Below are positions 4,890 to 5,173 of a stretch of DNA of 5,173 nt, in pieces. Each line of letters begins with the position of its first letter. Positions within the stretch are counted from its first letter, which is position 1. Origin of the DNA: JASFRI01 sp050115015 (GTDB taxonomy: Bacteria > Acidobacteriota > Polarisedimenticolia > CBDVAL01); contig JASFRI010000314.1 in NCBI GenBank assembly GCA_050115015.1, positions 1 through 5,173 of the forward strand, read 5' to 3'. The translations under genes and the position numbers were made by a program. The notes beneath the pieces were generated by a model. It was not told where the DNA came from, did not search any database, and saw only the letters and a list, made by a program, of their open reading frames with translations.

Positions 4890-5173
4890 ATGAAGTGCCC
4901 GTTCTGCGGTGAGGTGGAGGATCGCGTGGTCGACTCCCGGGAGACCCGGGACGGGACGGTGATCCGGCGCCGCCGCGAGTGCCAGCGGTGCTCCCGACGG
5001 TTCACCTCGTACGAGCGCATCGACGAGATCCCGTTCATGGTCGTCAAGAAGGATGGGCGCCGGGAGGCGTGGGACCGATCGAAGCTGCTCAACGGCCTGC
5101 TCAAGGCCTGCGAGAAGCGGCCGGTGTCGCCCCGCCGCCTCGAGGAGATCGTCGACGAGGTGGAGAACCTGCT
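4890..5173 (+). CDS. nrdR: NrdR transcriptional repressor, N-terminal part (3' end outside window)
   Basis: The frame is open from ATG 4890 to the right edge, giving 94 complete codons of a protein usually about 150 residues long. The N-terminal zinc ribbon is complete: C3 and C6 in MKCPFCG, and C31 and C34 in ECQRCSRRFTSYE. The family stretch VVDSRETRDGTVIRRRREC (13-31) lies between the two pairs. The ATP-cone begins near P48 with PFMVVKKDGRREAWDRSKLL and is cut at the edge. NrdR senses ATP/dATP through this cone and represses ribonucleotide reductase genes by binding NrdR boxes. The start is clear from the conserved MKCPFC. A purine-rich GGGAGAGGGG ribosome-binding stretch lies at 4873-4882. 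It follows the flippase gene by 64 bases holding two hairpins, so it may be read from the promoter at 3642 or from one I cannot define. Confidence 0.96.
   Translation, partial: MKCPFCGEVEDRVVDSRETRDGTVIRRRRECQRCSRRFTSYERIDEIPFMVVKKDGRREAWDRSKLLNGLLKACEKRPVSPRRLEEIVDEVENL

Noticed and set aside
3455..5104. Long minus-strand open frame opposite the flippase gene and nrdR
   Set aside because: Gln/His/Arg/Pro-rich translation with no motif, covering the conserved nrdR start on the other strand.
1..5173. Search for CRISPR arrays, tRNA or rRNA genes, insertion sequences and long direct repeats
   Set aside because: No repeated spacer pattern, no tRNA-like cloverleaf, no rRNA-like stretch, no transposase motif and no terminal inverted repeats were seen on reading.

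Overview
The window is very GC-rich bacterial chromosomal DNA. It holds six genes, all on the + strand, and the first and last are cut by the window edges. The gene set is housekeeping-like: a CarD-type RNA polymerase regulator, an RqcH/NFACT ribosome-rescue factor, a deoxyribose-phosphate aldolase and NrdR. With the strong GC bias this suggests a high-GC soil or sediment lineage such as Acidobacteriota or a deltaproteobacterial relative. That is an impression from the CarD sequence style and gene set, not a proven placement. I see no phage, transposon, tRNA, rRNA or CRISPR signal.

Layout: (1) 3-488 is the C-terminal part of a creatininase-family metallo-amidohydrolase. (2) 489-603 is an intergenic region with a well-formed sigma70-type promoter (TTGCGA, 17 bp, TAAAAT) containing nested inverted repeats. 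It drives carD (604-1110). (3) A 68-base gap with a perfect 9-bp hairpin and no U-tract precedes an rqcH-like gene (1179-2900). (4) deoC (2905-3567) starts 4 bases after the rqcH stop, and its Shine-Dalgarno lies inside the last rqcH codons, so the two are almost certainly translationally coupled. (5) A GC-rich, palindrome-filled gap carries a second good promoter (TTGACC, 17 bp, TAGAGT) for a polytopic membrane protein of the YbhN/AglD/MprF-type flippase family (3689-4825). (6) Two back-to-back hairpins fill the short gap before the nrdR start at 4890, which runs off the window.

Functional reading: there appear to be two promoter-defined units, carD(-rqcH-deoC) and flippase(-nrdR). CarD modulates RNA polymerase at promoters, RqcH tags stalled nascent chains on 50S subunits, DeoC breaks down deoxyribose 5-phosphate, and NrdR represses ribonucleotide reductase genes. 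No single pathway joins them. The deoxynucleotide theme shared by DeoC and NrdR is suggestive only.

I found no clear evidence of a new biological system. The most useful oddities are the RqcH motif changes (ER where the family has DR, GARAN where it has GRHSN), the DeoC that keeps all its catalytic residues in altered motifs, the inverted repeats built into the carD promoter, and the tandem hairpins ahead of nrdR.
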